Notes: generated by a model not told the origin, from the sequence alone. 49,798 nt of DNA from QHWK01 sp035315685 (GCA_035315685.1 DATFXR010000455.1:1-49798); one strand, 5' to 3'; shown: positions 1-10,189, counted from the first letter of the stretch. A program made the numbers and translations.

Positions 1-2127
1 GGCGGCCCGCCGCTCGTGATCACGGGACCGGCGGGTTGCGGCAAGACGACGTGGCTGGCCGCGTGGCTGGCTTGGCGTAAGGCCCCTGCGGAGGGCCGCG
101 AACCATTGAGCGCCGTGCGGCACTTCTTTGCCAGTCACGCGCGGCCATCGCCAGCAGACCATACGTGGTTTCATTTCGTCGGCGCCACGGCCGCGAGCAC
201 AGACCGGCGCCGGCTGACCGAACGTTTCGTCCGCGACGTCGAGCGATGGACCGGCGTGCACATTGCCGGTGGCGAATCTCCGTCGGATCAGCGGGCGGCA
301 TTCAGTCGCGCGCTCGGTGCGGCGGCCACGTCCGGCCGTACGTTGATGATCCTCGACGGCATCGAGCGGATCGAAGCATCTGCCGAGGCCCGACTGGGTT
401 GGCTGCCGCCTGAACTCCCGGCCAACCTTAGGTTGATCGTTGCTGCGGCGCCCGGCGACGACTGCAGAGTGCTCGAATCGCGCGGCTGGGCCGTCCACGA
501 AGTCCCGGCCTGGCCGGTCGCGGATCGGCATCGCTTCATCGAGACGTTCCTGTCTCGTTACGGCAAGCGGCTATCGCCTGGCTCGCAGCGTCGAATCGCT
601 GAGCACTCGCGCACGCAGAGCCTGTTCTTCCTACGCACACTGCTCGAGGAACTCAGGCTGACCGGCGCCTTCGCCTCACTGGAGACCGACGTCGATCGTT
701 ATTTGTCCCGCGAGTCGGACCTCGCGTTGTGTGAGGAGGTCCTCCGCAGAATCGAGGCCGACGATTTTCCGACGAGCGGTGTGATGCGCCGGCTTCTCGT
801 TCTCATCAGCAGCGCGCATGACGGTCTGACCGAAGCGGAACTGCTCGACGCTGCCGGATCGGCGGACGTTCGCGCCTCGCCGCTCCTGTGGGCGCGCCTC
901 CGCACGTCTCTCGGCGACGCGATCATCGAGCGGTCCGGCACGCTCGCCATGATCAACCCCATCTGGAGAGACGCCGTCCGGACACGGTGCATCACGAATG
1001 CAAACATGTTGAGGGCCACAGCCGCCCGTCTTGCGTCCATCTTTGAGCGCGCGTCACTACTTCGGCAGGTGCAGGAACTCCCGTGGCACTACATCGCCGC
1101 GCACGATCGCCAGGCCCTTCGCACGCGGCTCGTCGACGCCGATTTCCTCGAGGCTGCCTGGCTGTCCGCACCACACGATCTACAATCGTGGTGGTCAACA
1201 GCTTTCCTCAACGACCCCGCCGGTGGACCACCAGTACTCGGTGCGCTCGCGAAGAGGACGGCACACCGAATCGTCGGAGTGCTGATGCGACGCGGCGGCG
1301 CCGCAGATATCGCCGTCACCATCGCCACGGCCGATGCTGAATCCGCGCAGGAGACCGGCGACCGGACACGGCTCGTCGCAGCACTCGCCGATCTCGCTCT
1401 CGCGCAGCGGGCGAGCGGTGGGCTGAACGCTGCTCTCGCGACGCTGCGACGGCTGGAGCCGCTCTGCCGGCAAGAGGGCAATCAAGAGGCGCTGCGCATC
1501 TGTCTGGGCAATCAGGCAGTCGTCCTCAAGGAGCTCGGCGCAAAGGACGAGGCGCGGAACATCCTCGAGCGGCTCGTGAATGCGAGCCGGGCACCGCTCG
1601 ATGAGCCCACCCTCGCCTCGGCGCTTCTCAACCGTGCGGATCTCTTGATGGACGCGCGGCCGGCCGACGCGCTCCTCTCGCTGCGTGAGGCCGAGCGGCT
1701 GTTCCGGTCGCTCGGCGATCGCGATGGCCTTGCCGCCGCGCTCGGCAACCTTGCTGCCCTCGAGTACCCATCCCACCGTCGTCGGGCGTTGCTGCGCCAG
1801 GACGAGGAGCTGGCGATTCTAACAGCGCTGGGCCATCGCGCAGGCGTCGCCTTGGCCTGTGCACGTCATGCGAGCGTCGCCGCGCGTTCGTTGGACATGG
1901 ACCGCGCGCTCGAACTATGTCAGCGGGGACGTGCTACCGCCGATAGCACGATGCCGGAAGCCATCTTCCGCTGCCTGCTCGTGGAGGCCAGCGTGATGTT
2001 CAACCTCGGCATTGCAGACCAGGCTCGCACGCTGCTGTCACAGGCGTTAGCGCTTGGTCGGGTGCATCCGAATATCGACGCGAGCGAGGCGTCAGGCCTC
2101 GCCCGGCGCCTCGGCGTCTTGCATTGA
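1..2127 (+). CDS. P-loop NTPase with C-terminal TPR repeats (5' end outside the window)
   Basis: The reading frame is open from base 1, so the N-terminus lies upstream. A GTG at 16 is internal, because it falls inside the strand that leads into the P-loop. Walker A GPAGCGKTT is at visible residues 9-17 and a Walker B-like LMILDG near residue 115. Between them, WFHFVGATAASTD resembles the HF-GA-ST segment of NACHT/NB-ARC-type NTPases that follow DUF4062 or TIR modules. From about residue 440 the protein consists of degenerate TPR helices (LALAQRASGGLNAALATL; LGNQAVVLKELGAKDEARNI). Such STAND-like proteins act as signal-sensing switches; the role here is inferred, not shown. The stop lies 10 bp from the stop of the convergent gene. 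It is not the AAA+ ATPase of contractile injection systems. Family assignment good, function unknown. Confidence 0.7.
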   Translation, partial: GGPPLVITGPAGCGKTTWLAAWLAWRKAPAEGREPLSAVRHFFASHARPSPADHTWFHFVGATAASTDRRRLTERFVRDVERWTGVHIAGGESPSDQRAAFSRALGAAATSGRTLMILDGIERIEASAEARLGWLPPELPANLRLIVAAAPGDDCRVLESRGWAVHEVPAWPVADRHRFIETFLSRYGKRLSPGSQRRIAEHSRTQSLFFLRTLLEELRLTGAFASLETDVDRYLSRESDLALCEEVLRRIEADDFPTSGVMRRLLVLISSAHDGLTEAELLDAAGSADVRASPLLWARLRTSLGDAIIERSGTLAMINPIWRDAVRTRCITNANMLRATAARLASIFERASLLRQVQELPWHYIAAHDRQALRTRLVDADFLEAAWLSAPHDLQSWWSTAFLNDPAGGPPVLGALAKRTAHRIVGVLMRRGGAADIAVTIATADAESAQETGDRTRLVAALADLALAQRASGGLNAALATLRRLEPLCRQEGNQEALRICLGNQAVVLKELGAKDEARNILERLVNASRAPLDEPTLASALLNRADLLMDARPADALLSLREAERLFRSLGDRDGLAAALGNLAALEYPSHRRRALLRQDEELAILTALGHRAGVALACARHASVAARSLDMDRALELCQRGRATADSTMPEAIFRCLLVEASVMFNLGIADQARTLLSQALALGRVHPNIDASEASGLARRLGVLH

Positions 2128-2137
2128 CCGCCCTGGA

Positions 2138-5100
2138 TTAGAGTGCGGGACATGCACGCTGGGACCGGACCTCATCGAGCTGGACCCCCAGTGCTCGCCG
2201 CAGGCGCCGCGCCTCCGTCGTTTCGGTCATGAATCGCCTGGTCAGATCGTCGAGCCTGGTTAGTTCGTTGCTGACGTTGTCCACCGGCGCGATCGACGAT
2301 TCCCAGGGCTTGCAGCTGTGGTCCCAGACCGCATCCGTCGGCAGGGACCGGCTGTTGAGCGAGCCTTGCAGCACGCCGACGCACTGGTCGATGCGTGTGC
2401 GAAGGCGGTCGACGAGAGCTCTCGACTGGCTCGTCGATGCTTGGACCTCCTCGAGCGCCGCTCTCACAGCCATCAGCCTGCGAGCCAGCATCATTTCGAG
2501 CGCGCCTGGATGCGCATTCCACCTTGGCGTGCGACTGATGGCGGCGCCGGGCGCGGTGGCCGCGGCGAGATCCGGCAGCCGCTCGATGGGAAACTGCACG
2601 CCCATTTTTTCCGCGAGCGCGACGCGGAAGAGCCGCTGGAGTAATGTGAATTGGCGCATCGTCTCGAAAATGTCGCGATCGGCGGTGGTCCGCGCGACAT
2701 TGCTCACGACCGCCTGACCGATCGTCTGCTTCAGCTGCGGAAACTCCCATGGGTTTTCGTCGTTGTACGCGGCGGCATTCTCGTTGCCACCGAGGAACGC
2801 CGGCGCTGTCGTGAACGACACCTGCAGCATGAAGTCGAGCGGGTCGAGCGCATCGGTCGAGGCACCGTGTGTGAGGAAGCGAAGATCTCGATCGAGCTGA
2901 TACGTCCGCTCGCGAACGCCGCTCCAGACGATCGACTCGGGCGGGGACGCGTACCAGTGCGTGCTCTCGGTCTCAAACCGGGCGGTTTCCGAGTCGAACC
3001 GCCGTCGCACGCACTTATCAAACGCCTCGAGCACGGTACTCGGCCTTGCCGCGCACGATTTCATCGCCGATACAATTTTTTCATCGTAGAACTGGGGCTT
3101 CGCCACGACCGGCGATCCGGCCGACGACGTCAGCCACGCAGGATCGTTTAACGCTTGCTGAGACGCTGCCATCTGGCGCGAGTCCGACAGCAGCGCGCGC
3201 GCCTCGCTGACCTCGGCGGCAAGCGCTTTCTGGATCGGCTCGCCTGACGCGGCGTACCCGATCATGAATTGAGCGGCCCAGGCCCGACGATACAACGCCT
3301 GCTGGCTCTCGACCTGCTGCACGGCGCGCTCGCGGGCGATGTTCCCGTCAGTGAAGCGGTCGACGAAGCGATCGAGCTCGATAGCGCGGCAGCCGAGGGC
3401 GGAGTCGAGCAGCGCGGGATGCAGCAGGATTTTGAGTTCGGCCAGAGGCGCCGCCGTTACCATAGTTACGGTCACCGGACGGCCATCGGCGGCATATGCG
3501 AGCGCGTGGTGAACCAGCGAAGGTCGATACGGGCCGAGGTTGAAGATCCGGCCATCCTGACGTGTCAGCGTGAGCACGACGCCGGCGTCGGTGATGCCCC
3601 AGGACATCGCGCGGAAGTCGAGTGCAGGCGCGGCGCCCGGTTCCATGCCGATCAGAACGCCGCCAATCCTCGAAAATCCCCGCAGCGCTGCGAAGCTCCG
3701 AGCGCGCATGAAGCTTTGCGCGCCTTCGGCGGCGAACCTGGCTGCCATCTGGCCGGCTGATTCGGCGGCTTCGGATATCACCCCCGCCGAAGGCACGCGG
3801 ACTCGCGCCGCTTCGTCGATCGCCGCCGTGACGCGGGCCCGCGACGTGGACAGACCACGATCGCTCTGAGAGGGGAACCAGTCCTCAAAGCTCGCCAAGG
3901 CGTCGGTTCCGACACGTCGTTCCCGGTTCAAGTCCGAAACGACCGATTCGGCGACGCGTGTATTGACATGGGGCTCCTCCTTCGGCAGCAAGGTCGGCGG
4001 CCGGCTCGCGAGAGCCTGCGGTACTACGGCCTGATCCCGCACGTGCGACGTGAACCTCTCGCTTTCCACGCTCGTCCAGAACTGATGTCCGGAGTCGGAG
4101 GCCACCACGGAGCTGGCATCGGCAACGCTGCCGCCTCTGGCGAGGTGGGCCATGTACTCCGCCGACTTGATTCGGTAGAGCCGATTCACAGCGTCGTGAC
4201 CGATCGCGACGTCGAGGTGGCGGGCCGCTTGCGCCAACGGCCCCTCTCCGGGCGCGCCGTCGAGCGCGACGCCTACGAGGCGGTCAGTCAGGAATCGGCC
4301 GTAGTCGTCGATCGATGCCGCCTCCTGGAAGGAGTGTCCGGCCTGATGGGCCGCAGTCCGCATTCGCGTCCAGACGGCCGGCTGCTCCACACGTACCCTC
4401 TCGAGGTCCGCCCGGATTCGGCGGCCGACTTCGGTGCGTGGGCCCCGCTGACCAACGGTTCGGTCGAAGTCGTCAAGCACCTGTCGCTGCAGTGCCGTGG
4501 TCTCATTGGCGGCGCGCGCGCTCGGCGCCGTTTCCACCGATGACGGTGCGTGCTCGGCGCGAGCACGGAGAATCGCCTGGCGCACAGCGCGCGTCCGCAA
4601 CGACACGCCGACACGCGGTCCGATCGAGAGCGCCCGCACATTGCCGAGCGCGTTCTCGAACTGCGAACTCAGAATGTCAAGCGCCTCGGCATCGTCGCCG
4701 CCGTTCGCGACGGTGGTCGCCGTCGCCTCGTTCTGTGCCCGCTGCCAGGCGGCTTCGGCCTCCCGCACACTGGACTCCACGCGGAGCCGGTCAAGCGCCA
4801 CCACTCGCGATTCGGCGTACGAAGTGGCCACCACGGTTTGCAGGCTGAGGAGCGATGGAACGAGGAGGATCAGGCTCGCATAACTGACCAGCCGGGCGCT
4901 TCCGCGCATTGAGGTCAGCAGCCCGCGGCTGACGAGCATCAGCTGGAACCGCTCCTTCCAGTTCGCGGGAGGAGGCATGAGCACCTGGTCGACGTCGAAC
5001 CGCAGGGTCATGCGCCGCCGCACATCCAACGCGAAGCGCTGCTGAGCAAGCCGGGTCAAGTGCGTCTCGAGTTCCTGGGTCTTCGGCGCCTCACCCGCCT

Positions 5101-5635
5101 GATGCGCACGCTCCAGCTCAGAACGCAGCTTAGCCATGACTGCCTCGATCTGGCGCATCGGGTCGTCTGAGGGCAGCTCGTCGGCGGTGCCCTGCTGCAA
5201 CTGTTGGGCGATTTTCGTGAACTCCTCATCAAAGACCGTGTTGAAGGCGTTGACTGCCCGCACTCGGGCGTGTCGCCGCGACAGCATGACCAGCGCCAGA
5301 GCCGCAAGGCCCGCCAGAAAGGCGCTCAAGCCCGGTGAGAAGAAGGAGAGTGCCTGTTGGACGCGCTGAACGCGATGAATAGCGGCGCCAAGCGACGTCG
5401 CAGTGACGCCACCGCCAAGCGACGCCCCGAACAATGCCAGATACACGAGCCCGCTCGCCAGCACCGCGAGCAACAAAACGGTGCGCAGGACATAGAGTCC
5501 GGCCAACGTCACGAATACGGGGAGGCTGGCCGCCGTCCGATCGATACGCACCCGCTGGTCGGCTCGTGGAATCAGCCACCAATGGACGATGATCAAGCCG
5601 CCAAGACTGAGGATCACGAACGACGAGAGAGTCAT
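2138..5635 (-). CDS. Large membrane-anchored protein of unknown function (1165 aa)
   Basis: I do not recognise a family. The N-terminal 280 residues hold about four hydrophobic segments: residues 5-22, a long one at about 37-75, one at about 100-120, and one at about 245-270 (LVSYASLILLVPSLLSLQTV). Charged, helix-rich stretches lie between them. The remaining ~880 residues are soluble-looking, with Arg/Glu-rich helical segments and no motif I can name. The ATG is preceded by AAGGAG at 7-bp spacing, which supports this start. The gene is convergent with the NTPase/TPR gene and stands alone on its strand, with a gene-poor region upstream. It is long enough to be a scaffold or sensor in the envelope, but that is only topology-based inference. 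Confidence 0.75.
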   Translation of the reverse strand: MTLSSFVILSLGGLIIVHWWLIPRADQRVRIDRTAASLPVFVTLAGLYVLRTVLLLAVLASGLVYLALFGASLGGGVTATSLGAAIHRVQRVQQALSFFSPGLSAFLAGLAALALVMLSRRHARVRAVNAFNTVFDEEFTKIAQQLQQGTADELPSDDPMRQIEAVMAKLRSELERAHQAGEAPKTQELETHLTRLAQQRFALDVRRRMTLRFDVDQVLMPPPANWKERFQLMLVSRGLLTSMRGSARLVSYASLILLVPSLLSLQTVVATSYAESRVVALDRLRVESSVREAEAAWQRAQNEATATTVANGGDDAEALDILSSQFENALGNVRALSIGPRVGVSLRTRAVRQAILRARAEHAPSSVETAPSARAANETTALQRQVLDDFDRTVGQRGPRTEVGRRIRADLERVRVEQPAVWTRMRTAAHQAGHSFQEAASIDDYGRFLTDRLVGVALDGAPGEGPLAQAARHLDVAIGHDAVNRLYRIKSAEYMAHLARGGSVADASSVVASDSGHQFWTSVESERFTSHVRDQAVVPQALASRPPTLLPKEEPHVNTRVAESVVSDLNRERRVGTDALASFEDWFPSQSDRGLSTSRARVTAAIDEAARVRVPSAGVISEAAESAGQMAARFAAEGAQSFMRARSFAALRGFSRIGGVLIGMEPGAAPALDFRAMSWGITDAGVVLTLTRQDGRIFNLGPYRPSLVHHALAYAADGRPVTVTMVTAAPLAELKILLHPALLDSALGCRAIELDRFVDRFTDGNIARERAVQQVESQQALYRRAWAAQFMIGYAASGEPIQKALAAEVSEARALLSDSRQMAASQQALNDPAWLTSSAGSPVVAKPQFYDEKIVSAMKSCAARPSTVLEAFDKCVRRRFDSETARFETESTHWYASPPESIVWSGVRERTYQLDRDLRFLTHGASTDALDPLDFMLQVSFTTAPAFLGGNENAAAYNDENPWEFPQLKQTIGQAVVSNVARTTADRDIFETMRQFTLLQRLFRVALAEKMGVQFPIERLPDLAAATAPGAAISRTPRWNAHPGALEMMLARRLMAVRAALEEVQASTSQSRALVDRLRTRIDQCVGVLQGSLNSRSLPTDAVWDHSCKPWESSIAPVDNVSNELTRLDDLTRRFMTETTEARRLRRALGVQLDEVRSQRACPAL

Positions 5636-6453
5636 GCGTAGCTCCTTGGCCGTGAGCCGCAGTCAGTCTTTCGGGCGTGAAGGCTGGCCGGCTCGCACGT
5701 TGTGATGAACGCGCGCCCGCTGGCGGTTACACGGGATAACGTGTCAGTCGTCGTTTTGGAACACTCGGGCAAATCTCGGATACCTTCCCAGGACACTCGG
5801 GTGCTCGACGCTAAGGACAGCAATCGCAAGGTCGACATCGCGGCGCTCCCACCGCCAGTCGGCGGGAACGAAACACTGCCATGCAGACCCGGCGAGCACC
5901 GATCCGACATAAATTCGTGGGCACTCGGTTCGTGTGATCAAGGTTTCACCAACATAAGCCGAACAATCGTGACGGCCGTTGACTGTTAGACGGCCGCACC
6001 GCCGCACTTTCTCACGCCTGACTGCTACGCGTGCCGGTTGGAAGCCGCGGGCGCCCGTCGTCTTGCATTCTGGCGGTTAAGGCAGGCGGCGATCACGAAT
6101 TCCTCACTCCGCGCCCAACCGCGGCCAACGTCGTACTCCTCACCCTCCGCTTCAGCTCTCACCGGAGTAGACGCGAGGGAGAGCCGTCGCGACGGACGCC
6201 AAGCGTGAGGCTGGTCACCGCCGATCCGTGATTCGGATCACGTCGGCTCTGGTGGATATCAAACGTTGCGCGACTTTGGTGCGCCGGTCACTGATGTTGT
6301 CGGAGAGGATGGCTGGCGGCTGGCATCGCACGACGGTGATGCGGTTTTGTCCCCGGAAGTCCACTCGTCGCAGCGGAGCCATCGAGCGGACTGGCGCTGG
6401 CGGTGACACCATTGGGCCCAATCCGGTCCTGTGCGACAACTCGATCGATGCGG
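5636..6453. other. Gene-free stretch
   Basis: I see no credible gene on either strand in these ~820 bases. The open frames are short, rich in Arg/Ser and lack ribosome-binding sites or recognisable motifs. The end next to 5635 must carry the promoter and leader of the large membrane-protein gene, but no clear -35/-10 or sigma-54 element stands out. The right part adjoins decayed transposase DNA and may be old insertion-sequence flank. Confidence 0.5.
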
Positions 6454-6650
6454 CTACGCGGCCTCGCGGTAGTAAGAATTCAGCAGGCTGCCAAGTCGCT
6501 GACGGTATGTCACTTCGCCTGTGCCCATTAGGGCCTTCGCCGCGACGATCTCGTTGCCCAGGCCCTGGTGCGGTGTTCTTCATGGTGATCGTCGACAAAT
6601 TCTTGCACCGCTGTCCGGAGCTGCCCCGGGCCGTGCAACACCATGCAGCC
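6454..6650 (-). pseudogene. Transposase C-terminal fragment, frameshifted
   Basis: On the minus strand the frame reads MVLHGPGQLRTAVQEFVDDH and continues HEEHRT. After a one-base shift it continues GLGNEIVAAKALMGTG and QRLGSLLNSYYREAA, then a TAG stop at 6454-6456. This matches the C-terminus of integrase-core transposases, whose usual pattern is LRRAV-EFV-HYH-ERNHQGLGN followed by R-RLGGLLNYYHR-A. A single-base frameshift falls at the HQGLGN equivalent, and nothing of the catalytic core remains upstream. The neighbouring plus-strand fragment is the N-terminus of the same kind of transposase. This is a dead remnant. Confidence in the family is good because two separate blocks match in order. 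Confidence 0.75.
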
Positions 6651-6836
6651 TCTCGAGATCTGATTCGGCGTATGGCCGCGGAGAATTGTCTCTGGGGAGC
6701 GCCGCGGATCCACGGCGAATTGCTGAAGCTCGAGATCGTCATTTCGGAACGGACTGTCTCGCGCTATCTGCGCCACCGCCCGACGACCCGGTCGCAAACC
6801 TGGTGGACATTCTTCGCGAACCACTTTGGTGGCCAG
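6651..6836 (+). pseudogene. Transposase N-terminal (HTH) fragment, inverted relative to its C-terminal partner
   Basis: The plus frame from about 6654 reads RDLIRRMAAENCLWGAPRIH and then GELLKLEIVISERTVSRYLR, followed by RPTTRSQTWWTFFANH. This is the helix-turn-helix block (HTH_21-like) that precedes the DDE core in integrase-core transposases (usual form: DLIRRM--NPLWGAPRIHGELLKLG, TVS-Y, SQTWRTFL-NH). After residue GGQ the similarity ends, so the DDE catalytic domain is gone. The 275-residue frame spanning 6228-7055 is a chance open frame running through this remnant and is not a protein. The fragment abuts the minus-strand C-terminal fragment at about 6650, which implies inversion and deletion. 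Confidence 0.75.
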
Positions 6837-7299
6837 GCATTCTCGCCTGTGAGGTTCGCGGATGCGAACGATGAGGCGATCGCCGTCGACGCCTCTGACG
6901 TGTCGTTTCGCCCAGCTCCGTCGATTGATGCGCCACGCGCGTCCATTCACGGGCCGAACTTCGATTGGGGCCGTTCGCTCCTCGTCCTTCGGCGCGCGTC
7001 TCGCCCAACATCACCTTCAGGACCGTACACGAGCGCGACAAAGCGGCGGCCGTGACCCTCCGCGGCAGTGGCGTTGCAACCAGCCCTCACGGCGTCAGCG
7101 TCGACTCCTTTCATGCGGGCCGAAAGTCACTTCACGATCAACCGCAGCGAGATCAATGTGCCCGCGCGTGCTCGACCATCTGCGTCATGAGCTGCGATTC
7201 CGGTGGGCAATCGAGTTCTGAACGTTGTCGCAGGACCGACACTTCGTTCAGTCTCGATTTCCACCCGATCGGAATAATGGGGACCCACAGGTGGGCAAC
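6837..7299. other. Gene-free stretch between two transposase remnants
   Basis: No open frame here shows recognisable protein similarity. The stretch lies between an integrase-type fragment and a different transposase remnant, and probably consists of worn insertion-sequence ends and filler. I could not identify terminal inverted repeats or target-site duplications by eye. Confidence 0.4.
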
Positions 7300-7573
7300 T
7301 TTCTGATCGGCTGGCTGAAGGTGCTGCGCTGCAACGCTTGCTGGAGATGGAACGCTTGGGCGCGTTCCTGGTGAAGCATCGCGACGGCATCGCAGCGTAC
7401 TGCTTCCACACCGTCCCTCGGCGTCGTCGAATCCCTGAATACGACCATCAAGGCCATCCTGCGTCGCGCCCGCGGCATGCGCGACGAAGCCATGCTGCTC
7501 TGAACTCAAGTGGGCGATTGCGCATCCTGTTCGCTCGGCGCCCGATCTCAAACGGTTTCTGCAGCTCCGATGA
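7300..7573 (+). pseudogene. Second transposase C-terminal remnant (ISL3-like), at least two frameshifts
   Basis: Frame one reads LQRLLEMERLGAFLVKHRDG and IAAYC. After a shift it reads LGVVESLNTTIKAILRRARG and MRDEAMLL. After a further shift it reads LKWAIAHPVRSAPDLKRFLQ, ending at TGA 7571-7573. The order and content match the tail of transposases of ISL3 type, where the conserved block is VE--N--IK---RRA-G-RDE. The breaks lie near 7412 and 7500. The N-terminal two thirds are missing. The remnant points towards the decayed DUF4062-type gene, whose 3' end reads directly into it from the other strand, so the insertion may have removed that gene's end. ISL3 assignment is from pattern memory and is moderate. 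Confidence 0.65.
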
Positions 7574-7863
7574 GCGGAATTCGCACGAGTCATCATGGTC
7601 CTTTCGTGACCGAAAAGATGTGTGGTCGATGTCGCCGTCTTCTGATGATGTCGTGAGGGTACTGAGCGCTGCGGAGTGGACACCGCGAACGCCCACAGGG
7701 AACGTATCGCCGGCGCAGCGGGCCGACGAGCCGCTGTCGCGGCTCTACCAGGAAACGTGTCTCTTGACACCATCGACGTCGTTAAAGATGTCCGTGCGGA
7801 CGGCTCGGTAGAATCGCACGCGCGTGTCATGCGAGAATCGGCTCGCCGGTACAGGAACCGCTG

Positions 7864-9224
7864 ACTAGTTACATCAAGCGGTAGAATGCCGCGGGAGCTG
7901 CGCATTTTCAGCCGAGCCCGATCCATCAACTCGACCAGATAGCCTCGGGCGAGTCGAGCATTCAAGGCTGTTTTGTCCAGTACATCGACGAGCTCGAATG
8001 CTTGCTGTTGAGGTCCCCCGTCTTCGGTTGAAAGTATCGCGTGAGGACCGGCACGTAGTCGTTCGGTAATCGAGCAGGCGCAGCAAATCGACGATCGATG
8101 CCTTCTGAAGATCGGCGATAGACACCGGCACCTTCAGCATCGAATCGCCGAACCAGCGGCGTAACAGTTCGGGCGTCAGGTCTACCTTGGCAACCGCCTC
8201 ATTCGCATGCGAACCCTGGTTGTCGCCGAACGCGAGGCGCCAACCGTCGAGCAGCGCGCGAACTTCGGTTTGCACGTCGCCGAACAGGTCCGTCCGCGAC
8301 TCAAGCCAGTTCGCGAATGTGGCTATGGCTGGGACTTTCGGACCGATCGTCGATGCAATGGCGCTCGTCGACAGCTGCCCGACGAACTGTTCGATCGGCA
8401 GGCCAGGTGGGCGTGTTCCCGTACCAGGCGGAGGCAGCTCCGCAGGCTCATGCACACTCTCGACGAAGGATCCGCCGAGCCCGAGTGAGCCGATCGGCCA
8501 ATGCGGCGATCAAGTACAACCGGGTAGACCACCATGTCGTCGCCAGGTCGATTTTTAGTGCGCGTTGGCGATCTCCTGCCGCGATGATGGCCTGCATGAT
8601 GCCGTTTTCTGCAGTGGTATCGCGCGCGACGCCAGCCATCGGATCAAGCGCAGTCGCCGCCTGCAGATCGAGTTGAGCGGTAAGGCCCGCCGTCGTGACC
8701 GCGGCGCTGACCCGCGCCTCGAGATCGGTCGGCGTCGTGAACCACGACACGACGCGCTCTTTTTGCCGCTGCAGTCGGAGGGCGCGAATCGCATCAGCGT
8801 TCGCCGGGGCGTCCTGTCGCGCGACGTCGAACCCGTCGATCAGGTGCGGCGGCCACGGACAATGTTCGTCCAGTGGGAACGCCATGATTGGCAGTTTGCG
8901 CTCAACGGCGCGCAAGTACTCGTAGTGCGTGATCGAGGTGTCCCCGTATTTGGCATCCGCGACGGCAATCGGCGGCTGTGCAGGCATACCTGATGTAGCG
9001 GCCTTTCCGGGAATATACCCGTAGCGCCACGCGAATACGCCGACATACGCGTCGCTGCGGTCCACCATGTCAATCACTTTGCTGAGCGGTGCTGTCGAAG
9101 CGGCGATGATGTCTTCCATAGCGAGGCCAAGCTGGCGCAGCACCCGTATCGCTGCGGCCCGATGCTCCTTCAGATCCTCGAACGATGAAGATACGAAAAT
9201 GCGCATGATGGCATCCTTGCTCAT
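7864..9224 (-). pseudogene. DUF4062-domain protein gene, broken by frameshifts
   Basis: The first frame (9224 to 8448) starts with an N-terminal DUF4062 domain: MRIFVSSSFEDLKEHRAAAI, then VDRSDAYVGVFAWRYGYIP and ITHYEYLRAVE. An ATG at 9206 with AGGA upstream is the better-supported start. The frame closes at 8448 as a second opens (to about 8052), reading FVGQLSTSAIASTI, LTPELLRRWFGDSMLKVPVS and ADLQKASIVDLLRLLDY. A further one-base shift continues as LRAGPHAILSTEDGG and AFELVDVLDKTALNARLARG to about 7864, then runs into antisense of a transposase remnant. The three frames together look like one protein of about 450 residues. DUF4062 domains usually head STAND-type NTPases or effector proteins. 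The 3' boundary is approximate. Two sequencing errors are the alternative explanation. Confidence 0.7.
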
Positions 9225-10189
9225 CGTAGGCCGGACAAGAACCGATCGTGCACCGGCACGTGCCCTGTGATCCGGAGAGGGCGCAAGCGTTGATGGCCGT
9301 GCGTCGCAAACGCTAACACGGGGCCGATAGCCCGAGATGGAACGACCCTGTCAAATTAGCGTGTCGCGCGACGCCGCCGTGTCTTGGTCGTTTTCCGTCT
9401 GAACGTAATGTCTAGTCCAGCGCGGCGAGCCGGCCACCTTCACCTTTTGCCAACGGCTCACCACATTGCGTCCGCGAATTGCAACGTTCGTGTCCGTCTA
9501 ACAGTACGCGAATTCGGTGTCAGCGCTGACGGGCACGGTTTACAGCCTTTCAGATGGCTAACGAGTGTCGCTTTCGCAGCGCGGGTTTCGCGAGGCACGA
9601 GCTCGTCCACTGATTGTCGTACTTTTGTATGAGGACGGCACGCCGGTGACGTATCGCATTCATCGGGCTGTCGGAACGCATCCGTCGGCAACAGCCTCGA
9701 GGAGTCTTTCGTCGGCGCCTGAAGTGCCTGGCATGTTCACCGATATCGATACGACGCGGTTGTGCGGGAAGCGTCCATGCCACATACAAAGATGCGAAGC
9801 GACGGATCAAGCGTCACGCGTTCGATTCAGAATTCGAGTAAACGCTCGATGACACTGGAGCCAGCGTCCGCAGCAACGATGGAAAGGACTCATCTTGCTC
9901 AGGGTATTGTGGTGGTCGCTGTAACATCAACAGCCGCAACAGTTATCGTTTCTAGAGGGACATCGGGATTCTCGGTGCTCACGCGGCCCGCGCGTGACCC
10001 CTTCGCGATCTTTATCAACCACCGCGCTTTCTCGTTGACGACAGACTATCCAGGACGGATAGTGACGACTCCCACTCGAACCCTTTAGAGCACCGTCATT
10101 CGGGGAACGGCGCGGCGCTGTTCGCGAGCCGGACGAGCGGCATGTGGTCGGGCGGCATCTCGAGCAAGGATTGTCAACTGACACGCACC
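9225..10189. other. Gene-free stretch
   Basis: Nearly 1 kb without a convincing gene. Open frames of 80-108 codons exist on both strands, but they overlap each other, lack ribosome-binding sites, and show no domain-like composition. The local base composition drops towards 55% G+C in parts (for example around 9880-9960), unlike the flanking coding DNA. The right end must contain the leader of the DUF1304 gene. I found no hairpin followed by a T-run. Confidence 0.5.

Noticed and set aside
1..2127. P-loop protein as the missing Afp15-type AAA+ ATPase of the injection system
   Set aside because: The P-loop context and TPR tail are of the NACHT/STAND type; no Walker B DEID/second-region-of-homology pattern of Afp15 is seen and it is 24 kb away.
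6228..7055. A 275-residue open frame that could be called a transposase
   Set aside because: Only residues about 140-205 resemble a transposase HTH; the flanks are Arg/Ser-rich chance sequence, the DDE core is absent and a C-terminal fragment of the same family lies on the other strand. It is annotated as remnants instead.
7153..7965. A 270-residue minus-strand open frame
   Set aside because: Its first ~35 residues are the third frame of the broken DUF4062-type gene; the rest is antisense of the ISL3-like remnant.
9384..10088. Open frames of 80-108 codons in the 9225-10189 gap
   Set aside because: They overlap each other on both strands, lack ribosome-binding sites and resemble no protein domain.
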